A stretch of 64,000 nt of DNA, taken from positions 124,001 through 188,000 of the forward strand of contig NZ_JAHVAA010000012.1 of the NCBI RefSeq assembly GCF_019264485.1. The letters are read 5' to 3'. Source of the stretch: Sediminibacterium sp. Lineage in GTDB: Bacteria > Bacteroidota > Bacteroidia > Chitinophagales > Chitinophagaceae. The position numbers were made by a program, and so were the translations under genes. Positions 27,326-34,687 of this stretch are shown here, piece by piece. The notes under the pieces are model-generated. The model ran no database searches. It saw only the letters and a program-made list of their open reading frames with translations, and was not told where the DNA came from. Each line of letters opens with the position of its first letter. Position 1 is the first letter of the stretch.

Positions 27326-27946
27326 TCAAACGTTGCCTGACAATAAAAGCCTGGCTGCCGGTCCTTCACAGAAAAGCAGGTCGAGAATACTGAGGTTGGG
27401 CTGAAACCCGATCCTGTCTTCAAATACCTGTCGGTACCTGATAATCGGCTGGTTTTCCTGAAAATTACGGGGCAACCAACGGTTTCTGTAATCGGTAATG
27501 TCAATCGAATAAACCGGTTCGAATACAGCAGTCTCCCCAAACCGGGCTGTAAGTTTTAATTGCTTGACCAGCCATTCCATAATCTCCCGGTTCAGGTCGA
27601 GCAGGAAAACCGGGCGGCGCTGATAGAGGCCCTCCAGCCAGTCGCGGTAATATTCATAAAATGGGGAGCGGTTATAACAGGATTCGATGGTACGCCAATG
27701 TTGTTGTTGCCAGGGCAGAGAATAACTGATCCTTACGTCTTTCAGCAATTGCTTCTGATCCCTTCCTTTCTCCAGGGGTACCGACAAATTCACCAGTCCG
27801 TTACTCCCGGCAAGCACCATTCTGTTGCGAAAACTCATCTTTTGAAAGCTTTCGCATACTTCAAATTCTATATTTGAAAATTGAAACAAAGTGTTTATAT
27901 AGTTAATTGCTCCAAAATACTGATATTCAACTATAAATTTGTTCAT
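27326..27946 (-). CDS. WbqC-family protein
   Basis: 206 residues, no signal peptide. The pattern EYQYFGAINYINTLFQFS, FRNRMVLAGSNGLVNLSVPLEKG, DVRISYSLPWQQQHWRTIESCYNRSPFYEYY is that of the WbqC-like family, which occurs near glycan or cell-wall genes. Its activity is not established. It is transcribed alone, with an A+T-rich 376 bp region upstream. Confidence 0.85.
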   Translation of the reverse strand: MNKFIVEYQYFGAINYINTLFQFSNIEFEVCESFQKMSFRNRMVLAGSNGLVNLSVPLEKGRDQKQLLKDVRISYSLPWQQQHWRTIESCYNRSPFYEYYRDWLEGLYQRRPVFLLDLNREIMEWLVKQLKLTARFGETAVFEPVYSIDITDYRNRWLPRNFQENQPIIRYRQVFEDRIGFQPNLSILDLLFCEGPAARLLLSGNV

Positions 27947-28322
27947 TTGTACATTATTTTATAAACCTTGGCATTCATCGTAAAATGATACTTAAGTCGC
28001 TATTTTAAAGTTTATTTTATTATCAAATAGACATTTATAACTAATTGTTTTAAAGCACTTTATTAAACTAATTAATAGACTAACAAAATTAGTTTAAGAA
28101 ATCATCGTCAATTTTATCAAAAAACTAATAATCTTAGTACATAAAATAAGCCTCCCTTTGGCTACGATATACGATTCAACCAAATTCCTCCCTCCCATTT
28201 AAAGCTTTAAAGATAAAAGCAGATCTGCGCAGCTATCTCCACATTCTCCTCACAGTTGCTAATTATGGTTAAACGGATCGGCATCAATTCCCTTATCCCC
28301 TATATTGCAGGAAATTGAATTT
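27947..28322. other. A+T-rich intergenic region without a gene
   Basis: 376 bp between divergent genes; by eye roughly three quarters A+T, with runs such as AACTAATTAATAGAC. I see no open frame, no RNA gene and none of the word arrays found elsewhere. A weak -7-like box (TATATTGC, 28300-28307) lies just ahead of the LEA-like gene. The composition suggests regulatory or curved DNA, but no specific site is recognised. Confidence 0.5.
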
Positions 28323-28775
28323 GTGAGACCCCTTTCCCTCTTTACCCTGCTCATCATCATTACACTGGCCTCCTGCCAAAAACCACAGGCTTTTGACTAC
28401 CGTTCCGTAAAAAATGTAAAACTCGAAAAACTGGGTTTTGAGAAATCAACCCTTTGTATGGACCTGGTTTATTATAACCCCAACAGTTTTGGGGTTGACC
28501 TGAGAAAAGTGGATTGTGATATCTATATCGATAACCATTACCTCGGTAAATACAAACTCGATACCCTCATGCATATCCAGCGCAAAGCCGAGTTTGTACT
28601 CCCCTCACGCATACAGGTGGATATGCAGAGCATCTTCAAAAATGTTCTTACGATACTCTTTAACAAGGAAGTATTGGTAAACGTAAAAGGAACTACCCGG
28701 GTGGGTAAAGCAGGCTTCTTTAAGACGGTTTCCTTCAATTATGAAGCCCGGCATAAGATTGATATGGGGTTATGA
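28323..28775 (+). CDS. LEA type 2-like lipoprotein
   Basis: 150 residues. I start at the GTG (28323) because it leads straight into a lipoprotein signal with lipobox LASC; a TTG at 28305 overlaps a promoter-like box. The mature part VKLEKLGFEKSTLCMDLVYYNPNSFGVDLRKVDCDIYIDN matches the water-stress/LEA_2 fold, a small beta sandwich, in wording but is given here only in outline. It probably sits on the inner or outer membrane facing the periplasm. Function unknown. Followed by a family A hairpin array. Confidence 0.7.
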   Translation: MRPLSLFTLLIIITLASCQKPQAFDYRSVKNVKLEKLGFEKSTLCMDLVYYNPNSFGVDLRKVDCDIYIDNHYLGKYKLDTLMHIQRKAEFVLPSRIQVDMQSIFKNVLTILFNKEVLVNVKGTTRVGKAGFFKTVSFNYEARHKIDMGL

Positions 28776-28780
28776 GTAGA

Positions 28781-28902
28781 GAGTCCGAAAGACCGGAAGA
28801 CCGAAAGACCGGCGACAATTGTATTAGATTATTAAGTTTATTACGTATTTATAGTCTTTGAAACCATCTTCCGGACTTTCCGACTTTCGGTCTTCCGGAC
28901 TC
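28781..28902. repeat. Family A octamer arrays, inverted pair
   Basis: Arms 28781-28812 and 28871-28902, 27 of 32 positions complementary, each made of 8-mers of the type GTCCGAAA / GACCGGAA. It lies between convergent genes (LEA-like and HMA-like). The left arm differs at only two positions from the array inside agmatine deiminase (58111-58142). Confidence 0.85.
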
Positions 28903-28909
28903 CTTTACA

Positions 28910-29308
28910 TTAATAAAACGGCTTTACATGGCAGGGCTTTCTGGGCTGTGGGCCGCCACCATCTTCTGAGCGTTTACATGCGGGTGGTAATTTTTTATAG
29001 GCGTCTTCTGTGGCTTTACTGTTATCGGCATCAAAACCGGCATTGTTTAAAGCCGTACGGATACCATCTGCACTGGCACGATCAGGCAGGAACTGTACTT
29101 TTATTTCTCCCTGTAAGAGATTGATCTTCCATTGCAGGATACCGGCTTCTGTATTGCCCTTTTCCATTTCCAGGTATTTGTCTACCCTTTCCTTGCACTC
29201 CCAGCACTTTAAATTCGGCGATTTAATGGTTACCCACTCCGATTTAGGCTGCTGTGCATTTGCAGATAATGTAATCAGTAAAAGGCTTAAGAATACTAGT
29301 TTTTTCAT
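28910..29308 (-). CDS. Exported heavy-metal-associated (HMA)-like domain protein
   Basis: 132 residues starting at MKKLVFLSLLLITLSANAQ, a Sec signal peptide; an ATG two codons upstream is also possible. VTIKSPNLKCWECKERVDKYL has the metal-binding loop and first helix of HMA domains, with C-W-E-C instead of the usual G-M-T-C-x-x-C, and DRASADGIRTALNNAGFDAD is the second helix and strand. It may bind copper or another soft metal in the periplasm. The C-terminus is rich in P, K and C. Preceded by a family A array and followed by another. Confidence 0.75.
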   Translation of the reverse strand: MKKLVFLSLLLITLSANAQQPKSEWVTIKSPNLKCWECKERVDKYLEMEKGNTEAGILQWKINLLQGEIKVQFLPDRASADGIRTALNNAGFDADNSKATEDAYKKLPPACKRSEDGGGPQPRKPCHVKPFY

Positions 29309-29324
29309 GGTCATGATTTAATTA

Positions 29325-29356
29325 GTCCGAAAGACCGGAAGACGGAAAGTCCGGAA
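29325..29356. repeat. Family A octamer array, single arm
   Basis: Four 8-mers in register (GTCCGAAA, GACCGGAA, GACGGAAA, GTCCGGAA) just upstream of the HMA-like gene start. No inverted partner is found within the same gap; the nearest inverted A array is the right arm at 28871-28902, on the other side of the gene. Confidence 0.75.
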
Positions 29357-29426
29357 ACATGAAAGGAAGATTCACAGAGGATAAAATTTGCTGCATTACT
29401 AATCGTTAATAATTGCCTGCTACCCC

Positions 29427-29461
29427 ACTCACTACTCACTACTCACTATTGACTACCTCCC
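29427..29461. repeat. Family F-like heptamer array containing the pyrE stop
   Basis: Three identical ACTCACT words then ATTGACT and ACCTCCC, all in 7 bp register. The pyrE stop (TAG on the minus strand, 29453-29455) falls inside the array. Confidence 0.75.
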
Positions 29462-30082
29462 CCAACCCGCGGGATCCTTTCTCCATTGCAGCAATAATTG
29501 TTCCGTTTCGGCAGAAACCTGGCCCTTTTCAACGGCGAGACTAATTAAACTGGTATAATTGGTGAGTGATTTATAGCTTACTCCCGCTTTGGCAAATGCT
29601 TCATCTGCCTGCGGAAACCCATAGGTAAAGATGGAAACCATACCTACCACTTCCACTCCCGCTGCTTTTAATACATCTACCACCTGCAAACTGCTTTTAC
29701 CGGTTGAAATCAGGTCTTCTATTACCAACACTTTTTGTCCGGCTGTATAAAAACCTTCTATCTGGTTACCCATTCCATGTTCTTTTGGTTTGGGTCGAAC
29801 ATATACATAAGGTAGTTTCAACTGATCGGCAGCCATGGCTCCCCAGGCAATACCGGCAGTAGCTACACCAGCCAGTAATTCAGCATCGGGAAAGCTTTCA
29901 AATATTACATTGCAGAGTTCACTTTTTATAAAATCGCGCACATAGGGAAATGACAATACTTTGCGGTTATCGCAATAAATTGGACTCTTCCATCCACTGG
30001 CCCAGGTAAAGGGTTGTTCGGGGCTTAATTTTACAGCAGCTACCTGTAGTAACTTTTCTGCAACGGCTTTTTCGTTGGTCAT
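29453..30082 (-). CDS. pyrE: Orotate phosphoribosyltransferase
   Basis: 209 residues. It joins orotate to PRPP in pyrimidine synthesis. Key features: FTWASGWKSPIYCDNRK at the orotate site near residue 20, GVATAGIAWGAMAA, KEHGMGNQIEG flexible loop, and the PRPP-binding motif VLVIEDLISTGKSS near residue 115. Cytoplasmic dimer in the family. Just ahead of the ATG, TTTCTTTG (minus strand) is one base off the TAnnTTTG box. It is divergent from the NUDIX gene. Confidence 0.95.
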   Translation of the reverse strand: MTNEKAVAEKLLQVAAVKLSPEQPFTWASGWKSPIYCDNRKVLSFPYVRDFIKSELCNVIFESFPDAELLAGVATAGIAWGAMAADQLKLPYVYVRPKPKEHGMGNQIEGFYTAGQKVLVIEDLISTGKSSLQVVDVLKAAGVEVVGMVSIFTYGFPQADEAFAKAGVSYKSLTNYTSLISLAVEKGQVSAETEQLLLQWRKDPAGWGR

Positions 30083-30106
30083 GCTGCAAAGAAAGGCAAT
30101 TTGTTA

Positions 30107-30138
30107 ATTTGAGAATTTGAAAATTTGAAAATTAAGAT
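30107..30138. repeat. Family G octamer array
   Basis: Four 8-mers in register (ATTTGAGA, two ATTTGAAA, ATTAAGAT) filling most of the divergent gap between pyrE and the NUDIX gene. The same words occur at 33591-33622. Confidence 0.7.
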
Positions 30139-30149
30139 GAGTTTTGACT

Positions 30150-30557
30150 ATGGATAGAAAAACAATAATAGCCGCGGGCGGTTTGGTGTATAATGAAAAA
30201 GATGAATTACTGATGATATTTCGCAGGGGTAAATGGGATCTGCCAAAGGGTAAGCTCGATGATGGGGAAACTATTGAAGATTGTGCGATAAGGGAAGTAA
30301 TGGAGGAAACCGGATTAACAACTGTAATACGGGGTAATCTGATCGGTATTACCTATCACCAGTACTTCGATCAATGGTTAAAAGAAGAAGTGATAAAAGA
30401 ATCGCACTGGTACCGGATGGAAGCACCTGGCAATCAGAAACTGATTCCACAAACGGAAGAAGATATTGAAATCATCAAATGGGTGAGTGAAAAAGAACTG
30501 GATGAATACCTGGAGAATAGTTATGATAATATTGTGGAGATAGTGAGGAAGGCGTGA
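30150..30557 (+). CDS. NUDIX hydrolase
   Basis: 135 residues. The Nudix box G-x5-E-x7-REVMEETGL is complete (GKLDDGETIEDCAIREV...), at residues about 31-53. Such enzymes cleave nucleoside diphosphates linked to another group; the length fits (di)nucleotide or oxidised-nucleotide hydrolases, but the substrate is open. The ATG at 30150 is preferred over a TTG two codons earlier. The stop codon (30555-30557) lies inside a family F word, so the C-terminus has been set by that array. Confidence 0.88.
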   Translation: MDRKTIIAAGGLVYNEKDELLMIFRRGKWDLPKGKLDDGETIEDCAIREVMEETGLTTVIRGNLIGITYHQYFDQWLKEEVIKESHWYRMEAPGNQKLIPQTEEDIEIIKWVSEKELDEYLENSYDNIVEIVRKA

Positions 30558-30733
30558 ATGGTGAATCGTGAATAAAAAACTGTGCAACTCTGTGTTAAAC
30601 TCCGTGTAACTCTGTGGTTAAAAGAGATCATAAAACCACAGAGTTACACGGAGTACGGCACGGAGTTACACAGAGGTAACATAATATGCAGATAAATTAT
30701 TCACGATTCACCATTGACCATTCACGACCACTA
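30554..30733. repeat. Nested palindrome: family F arms around family C arms
   Basis: Outer arms: F heptamers at 30554-30574 and inverted F heptamers at 30699-30733. Inside them: C 11-mers at 30586-30618 and their inverted copy at about 30634-30677. Stop codons of both convergent genes (NUDIX 30555-30557; NTF2-like 30731-30733) are within the outer arms. The whole 180 bp gap can fold as one long hairpin. Confidence 0.85.
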
Positions 30734-31186
30734 TTTCTCACAAGGCTCTTTCCTGCGTGTATCTACGAGGTAGAGAATTTTCCAGCCATCTTTTCCTCTT
30801 AATAACTGAAAAGAGTTGGCACCGCAGTGACTGAAATTTCCGTTGAAATAAAATTTATAGGGTGTCCATACAGATGCCAGAGGACCATCAATTTGTATCG
30901 ATGCAAATTCTATTCTTTCATCTGCTGCATTTTTGGGTAAGCGGGCGATATTCCGGCCAAAGTCTGTAACCAGTTCGTTCTTCGACTGCATATGACCGTC
31001 TTTATCCCGTACCAGCGTTTGTAAAGTATATTTCTCGGAAAAAGAATTTACAATGGTGGCAGAATCGGCATTACGCATGGCCGTAAATAATTGATTGATC
31101 ACTGCTTTTACTGAATCGCTTGCTGTTTGTGCTTTTGTGTTATAAGCTGCAGTGAGCAGTACGAAAAATAAAATCGCTTTTTTCAT
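30731..31186 (-). CDS. Exported NTF2-like (SnoaL/DUF4440-type) protein
   Basis: 151 residues with a signal peptide ending at TKAQ. The body has the NTF2-like cone fold pattern: an opening helix SVKAVINQLFTAMRNADSATIVNSFSEKYT, then strands RIEFASIQIDG, ASVWTPYKFYFNG and a closing GWKILYLVDTRR. Members bind small hydrophobic ligands or act as unknown periplasmic proteins. A near-consensus -7 box (TACTTTTA) lies about 20 nt ahead of the start. The stop lies inside a family F word. Confidence 0.7.
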   Translation of the reverse strand: MKKAILFFVLLTAAYNTKAQTASDSVKAVINQLFTAMRNADSATIVNSFSEKYTLQTLVRDKDGHMQSKNELVTDFGRNIARLPKNAADERIEFASIQIDGPLASVWTPYKFYFNGNFSHCGANSFQLLRGKDGWKILYLVDTRRKEPCEK

Positions 31187-31243
31187 GTGGTGTTATTTGT
31201 CTCTAAAAGTAACAGGAATTGATTGCTATAAAAAGCCTTTCAT

Positions 31244-31278
31244 AAAAAATCCTCCCGCTTGTAACGGGAGGATTTTTT
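31244..31278. terminator. Bidirectional terminator after the arginine decarboxylase gene
   Basis: Perfect 14 bp stem (31244-31257 / 31265-31278) with a 7 nt loop, A-run on one side and T-run on the other. It separates the decarboxylase (minus strand) from the NTF2-like gene. Confidence 0.92.
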
Positions 31279-32708
31279 TACCTGAGATAACCCAGTATTT
31301 TCAACATGCTTTGAGCCGTCTGTTCTTTGGCATAAACCCAGTCTTCCAGTTTACCATTTTTGTCGTACTCCACAATAATGTGTTTCGGAGAAGGAATCAG
31401 ACAGTGTTTAATACCTCCATATCCGCTGATCTGGTCCTGATAGGCACCTGTATGGAAAAAACCAACATAAAGCGGTTCTTTATTCCCCTCCACATCTTTC
31501 ACATCTGTATTCTGTAGTTTGGGCAGGAACACTTCATTGATATGTTCTTCTGAATCATAATAATCATGACTGTCGCAGGTAATACCACCCAGCACAACAC
31601 GATGGTATTCATTGTCCCATTTATTGATGGGCAGCATAAGAAATTTTTCTCCAATGCCCCATGTATCGGGTAAAGTGGTAATAAAAGAAGAGTCAATCAT
31701 ATACCAGCACTCGCGGTCGTTCTGTACTTTCTGACCAATCACGCTGTAAATATGTGCCATACTCTCCCCTACAGTGTAACTGCCAAATTCGGTATAAATA
31801 TTTGGCATGGGTACTTTGGCTTTCTTGCAGGCTTTTTTGATATTGCTTACAATTTCATTGATCATGAACTGGTAATCGTATTCAAACCCTAATGAGTGTT
31901 TGATTGGAAATCCGCCGCCTATATTAATAGAATCCAGCTCCGGACAAATTTTCTTTAACTGGCAGTAGAGGTTGATGATTTTATTCAGCTCAGACCAGTA
32001 ATAGATATCATCCTTGATCCCTTTATTCAAAAAGATATGAAGCATTTTAAGTTGAAACTTGTCTTCATACCCTTCAATCTCATCTACATAAAACTCCAGG
32101 ATATCTTTTGCACGTATTCCGAGGCGTGATGTATAGAAAGGAAAATTGGGTTCTTCTTCTGCAGCTACACGGATACCCAGGCGAAAGGGTTGTTTTACAC
32201 TGCGTTTATAGGCCATCAATTCTTCTTTGTTATCAAGAATCGGAATGACGTTTTTAAAACCTGTATTGATCAGTTTAGCGATCCTGGAAGTATATGACTT
32301 TTGCTTATAGCCATTACAAATGACATAAGTTTCTTTATTGATTTTTCTGCGCTGGTACAAACGATTGATGATTTCAATATCGTATGCATAAGAAGTTTCC
32401 AGGTGAATATTGTGCTTCAGTGCTTCTTCTACTACAAAAGAAAAGTGTGAGCTCTTGGTACAATAGCAATAAAAATATTCGCCTTCATACTTATGTTTCT
32501 TAAAAGCATCGGCAAACATTTTCTTGGCTTTGTTGATCTGCATACCAATTTTAGGGAGGTAGGTCAGTTTCAACGGTGTGCCATACTTTTCGATGATTTT
32601 TTTCAAATCCAGTTCATTGAACTGCAGATAGCCATCATCATTTACATCAAATCCTTCTTGAGGAAAGTGGAAGGTCTGGTTCACCAGTGAGGTGTAGGTA
32701 TTGTTCAT
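31278..32708 (-). CDS. speA: Arginine decarboxylase, short alanine-racemase-fold type
   Basis: 476 residues of the fold-III PLP decarboxylase group. PLP lysine in YCYCTKSSHFSF near residue 82; glycine-rich phosphate loop INIGGGFPIKHS near residue 243; EFGSYTV near residue 285; catalytic cysteine-aspartate loop GGITCDSHDYY near residue 373; and GFFHTGAYQ. Bacteroidota of this type are annotated as arginine decarboxylase, and agmatine deiminase plus N-carbamoylputrescine amidase are encoded at 57-59.5 kb, which supports arginine rather than ornithine or diaminopimelate as substrate. Product agmatine feeds putrescine synthesis. It has its own terminator. Confidence 0.85.
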   Translation of the reverse strand: MNNTYTSLVNQTFHFPQEGFDVNDDGYLQFNELDLKKIIEKYGTPLKLTYLPKIGMQINKAKKMFADAFKKHKYEGEYFYCYCTKSSHFSFVVEEALKHNIHLETSYAYDIEIINRLYQRRKINKETYVICNGYKQKSYTSRIAKLINTGFKNVIPILDNKEELMAYKRSVKQPFRLGIRVAAEEEPNFPFYTSRLGIRAKDILEFYVDEIEGYEDKFQLKMLHIFLNKGIKDDIYYWSELNKIINLYCQLKKICPELDSINIGGGFPIKHSLGFEYDYQFMINEIVSNIKKACKKAKVPMPNIYTEFGSYTVGESMAHIYSVIGQKVQNDRECWYMIDSSFITTLPDTWGIGEKFLMLPINKWDNEYHRVVLGGITCDSHDYYDSEEHINEVFLPKLQNTDVKDVEGNKEPLYVGFFHTGAYQDQISGYGGIKHCLIPSPKHIIVEYDKNGKLEDWVYAKEQTAQSMLKILGYLR

Positions 32709-32792
32709 TAGCCGGGTTAGTGGTTGTTTAGTGTGAACGAAAATTACCTTTCAATAAGCAACAAAAATAACAGTTTGTACAGTTCCGCGAAT

Positions 32793-32825
32793 AAAAAAAC
32801 CGGGAAGTGAGGTTACTTCCCGGTT
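32793..32825 (-). terminator. Terminator after rplT
   Basis: 11 bp perfect stem (32798-32808 / 32815-32825), 6 nt loop, followed on the minus strand by a T-run (32799-32793). It ends the rpmI-rplT transcript. Confidence 0.9.
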
Positions 32826-32851
32826 ATATTTTTCGATCAGGGATCAACTAA

Positions 32852-33196
32852 TTATTTTACAGAGTTTACCAGTGCCTTGAAACTGGCAGGCTCATTCATA
32901 GCCAGGTCGGCCAGTACCTTACGGTTCAGGTCGATACCTTTTACAGACAGTTTGTTGATAAACTGGCTATAGGTTAATCCTTCTTCTCTTACTGCGGCGT
33001 TGATACGGGCAATCCAAAGCTGGCGGTATTCGCGCTTTTTCAACTTACGGCCAACATAGCTGTAAGTCATACCTTTTTCAACAATATTTTTGGCTACGGT
33101 GTATACATTTTTACGTTTACCGTAGAATCCTTTGGCCTGCTTCAGGATACGTTTCCTGCGGGCTCTTGATGCTACTGCATTTACTGAACGTGGCAT
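32852..33196 (-). CDS. rplT: 50S ribosomal protein L20
   Basis: 114 residues, typical length. Starts [20 protein letters not shown], followed by [17 protein letters not shown] and [19 protein letters not shown], the rRNA-binding helices. L20 is needed for early 50S assembly. Downstream of rpmI in the conserved rpmI-rplT order. A 7 bp hairpin (33218-33234) lies in the 89 bp gap between them. Confidence 0.98.
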   Translation of the reverse strand: MPRSVNAVASRARRKRILKQAKGFYGKRKNVYTVAKNIVEKGMTYSYVGRKLKKREYRQLWIARINAAVREEGLTYSQFINKLSVKGIDLNRKVLADLAMNEPASFKALVNSVK

Positions 33197-33217
33197 AGTA
33201 TCTTTTTTTGTTCCATC

Positions 33218-33234
33218 TTCCGATAGTATCGGAA
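33218..33234. other. Short hairpin between rpmI and rplT
   Basis: Perfect inverted repeat TTCCGAT / ATCGGAA with a 3 nt loop, inside the operon. It has no T-run, so it is more likely an RNA stability or translational element than a terminator. Confidence 0.5.
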
Positions 33235-33285
33235 TCAGGATGGTGTTTTAAATGGTTTGAACTCCCTTCCGGGAAATGGCATTGA

Positions 33286-33486
33286 TTAACCTTTCAGACG
33301 CAATAAGCGCAGAACGAAATCTTTGTTTGGGGCACCTACAAGACCTTTCTTGTTCAATGCTCTTTTACGTTTTTTTGACTTCTTGGTTAAGATGTGCCTT
33401 TTAAAAGCTTTCTGGAAGGTGATCTCTCCACTACCGGTCACCTTAAAGCGCTTCTTTGCGCTGGAGTTTGTTTTTACCTTTGGCAT
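33286..33486 (-). CDS. rpmI: 50S ribosomal protein L35
   Basis: 66 residues, usual length: [20 protein letters not shown] then a lysine/arginine-rich body ending in LRLLRLKG. It opens the rpmI-rplT transcript, which has its own -7/-33 promoter and an 88 nt leader. In many bacteria L20 represses this operon through the leader; whether that holds here cannot be seen directly. Confidence 0.97.
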   Translation of the reverse strand: MPKVKTNSSAKKRFKVTGSGEITFQKAFKRHILTKKSKKRKRALNKKGLVGAPNKDFVLRLLRLKG

Positions 33487-33574
33487 ATTAAATAATCCTG
33501 TTAAAGATTACACCCTGCTGGCGGCCCCGAACAGACGGGACACTTGTTGAGCCTTACGGGAAAAATTTGGATTG

Positions 33575-33607
33575 CAAAAGTACGGAAATAATTTGGAAAT
33601 TAGACAA
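33575..33607 (-). promoter_or_regulatory. Promoter for rpmI-rplT
   Basis: On the minus strand TTG (33607-33605) and TACTTTTG (33582-33575) are spaced 22 bp, fitting the Bacteroidota -33 / -7 pattern. The ATG of rpmI is 88 nt downstream of the -7 box. The same TACTTTTG box occurs ahead of rpmE2. Confidence 0.65.
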
Positions 33608-33758
33608 TTTGAAAATTTGGAAATAATAGGCACATTTTTGAAGCGAAGGGTTGCAACTATGTAATTACCAATAACTTATGACTTATTTACACAAAAATGG
33701 CCGTTGCACAGCAACGACCATTCAATATTTCCAAATCTCCAAATTATCTAATTTCCCC
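33591..33758. repeat. Family G octamer arrays flanking the infC terminator
   Basis: Left array 33591-33622 (ATTTGGAA, ATTAGACA, ATTTGAAA, ATTTGGAA) and inverted array 33727-33758 (ATTTCCAA, ATCTCCAA, ATTATCTA, ATTTCCCC), each four 8-mers in register. Between them lies the hairpin at 33696-33722. The left array overlaps the -33 region of the rpmI promoter. Confidence 0.75.
33696..33722 (-). terminator. Hairpin terminator after infC
   Basis: Stem of 12 positions (11 paired) with a 3 nt loop. On the minus strand it is followed by TTTTGTG, a weak T-tract. It lies 55 bp past the infC stop, separating thrS-infC from rpmI-rplT. Confidence 0.7.
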
Positions 33759-33777
33759 TCAGGATCCTTTGGACATA

Positions 33778-34368
33778 TTACTCCTCTGTTTTCGCCGCTT
33801 TCTTCTTCCCTGTTTTCGGGGTAAAAATGGCGAACATACGCTTGCCTTCTAATTTGGGCATGCTTTCGAGTGAACCGGCATCGGCCAGTCGCTCAGCGAA
33901 TTTGAGGAGTAAAAGCTGGCCCCGGTCCTGGAACATGATGGCACGTCCTTTAAACTGTACGTAGGCTTTTACTTTATTGCCGTCTTTCAGGAATTTTTCT
34001 GCGTGTTTGGCTTTGAAATCGAAATCATGGTCATCGGTACCAGGCGTAAAGCGGATCTCTTTGATCTCACTCTGCTTGGAATTGGCCTTCATTTCCTTTT
34101 CCTTCTTCTTCTTTTCGTAAAGGAACTTTTTATAATCGATCACCTTACAAACCGGAGGGTCAGCCGTTGGAGAAATTTCCACGAGATCCAGTTCCTGCTC
34201 CTGTGCGATCTTTAATGCTTCCTGGGTAGAATATACCCCAACCGTTACATTGTCGCCAACCAAACGCACTTGTGGTACCCGGATTCTTTCGTTGATACGA
34301 TGTTCAGGCTCCGGTTGCCTGTTAAACCTGGGATTGAATCTGCCGCCCCCTCTTGGTGGTAATGCCAT
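33778..34368 (-). CDS. infC: Translation initiation factor IF-3
   Basis: 196 residues. N-terminal domain with NERIRVPQVRLVGDN and GVYSTQEALKIAQEQELDLVEISPTADPPVCKVIDYKKFLYE, then a lysine-rich linker, then the C-terminal 30S-binding domain (KEIRFTPGTDDHDFDFKAKHAEKFL). It keeps 30S subunits free and checks the start codon. It begins with a normal ATG here, not the rare AUU codon used for autoregulation in E. coli. An N-terminal Gly/Arg-rich leader of about 20 residues precedes the domain. A basic tail KKKAAKTEE closes it. Confidence 0.97.
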   Translation of the reverse strand: MALPPRGGGRFNPRFNRQPEPEHRINERIRVPQVRLVGDNVTVGVYSTQEALKIAQEQELDLVEISPTADPPVCKVIDYKKFLYEKKKKEKEMKANSKQSEIKEIRFTPGTDDHDFDFKAKHAEKFLKDGNKVKAYVQFKGRAIMFQDRGQLLLLKFAERLADAGSLESMPKLEGKRMFAIFTPKTGKKKAAKTEE

Positions 34369-34687
34369 TAAAACTTGTTTAGTTAAAAATTTAGGTGTTA
34401 AAGATATAGCTATTTCTGTATTCTGACGTGTTGTACTATTAAAATCAACTACGCTGCTGTTTAAAACTTATATGCTCATGGCCTCCCGACTATATCGGGA
34501 CCCGTCCCTGTTACCGGGCTGCATTGGCCTCTGATCTAATCTGTCTTCGCTGCGCTTGACACCGACCCCAATGAGGCCCGTCCACAGGGACTGATTAAAA
34601 TCATTCATTTTAACCAGCCTAACCTATTTGACTTTTCGTAACCACTTTATTTAGTAAAGCTATCAACAATATAAAAGCCGTTACTGA
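34369..34687 (-). other. Structured thrS-infC intergenic region
   Basis: 319 bp without a gene, holding three adjacent inverted repeats: 34591-34617 (11 bp arms, one G-T pair), 34504-34527 / 34568-34591 (24 bp arms, 19 paired, 40 nt loop) and 34484-34500 (6 bp arms). On the minus strand they lie in order between the thrS stop and infC. TATCTTTA at 34399-34406 may be a -7-like box. The region may be a leader or attenuator for infC, or a processing site; no terminator T-run is present. Confidence 0.55.

Noticed and set aside
34484-34617. tRNA-like or other structured RNA gene
   Set aside because: No acceptor stem with CCA region or T-loop consensus was found; the pairing fits simple hairpins in a gene gap.
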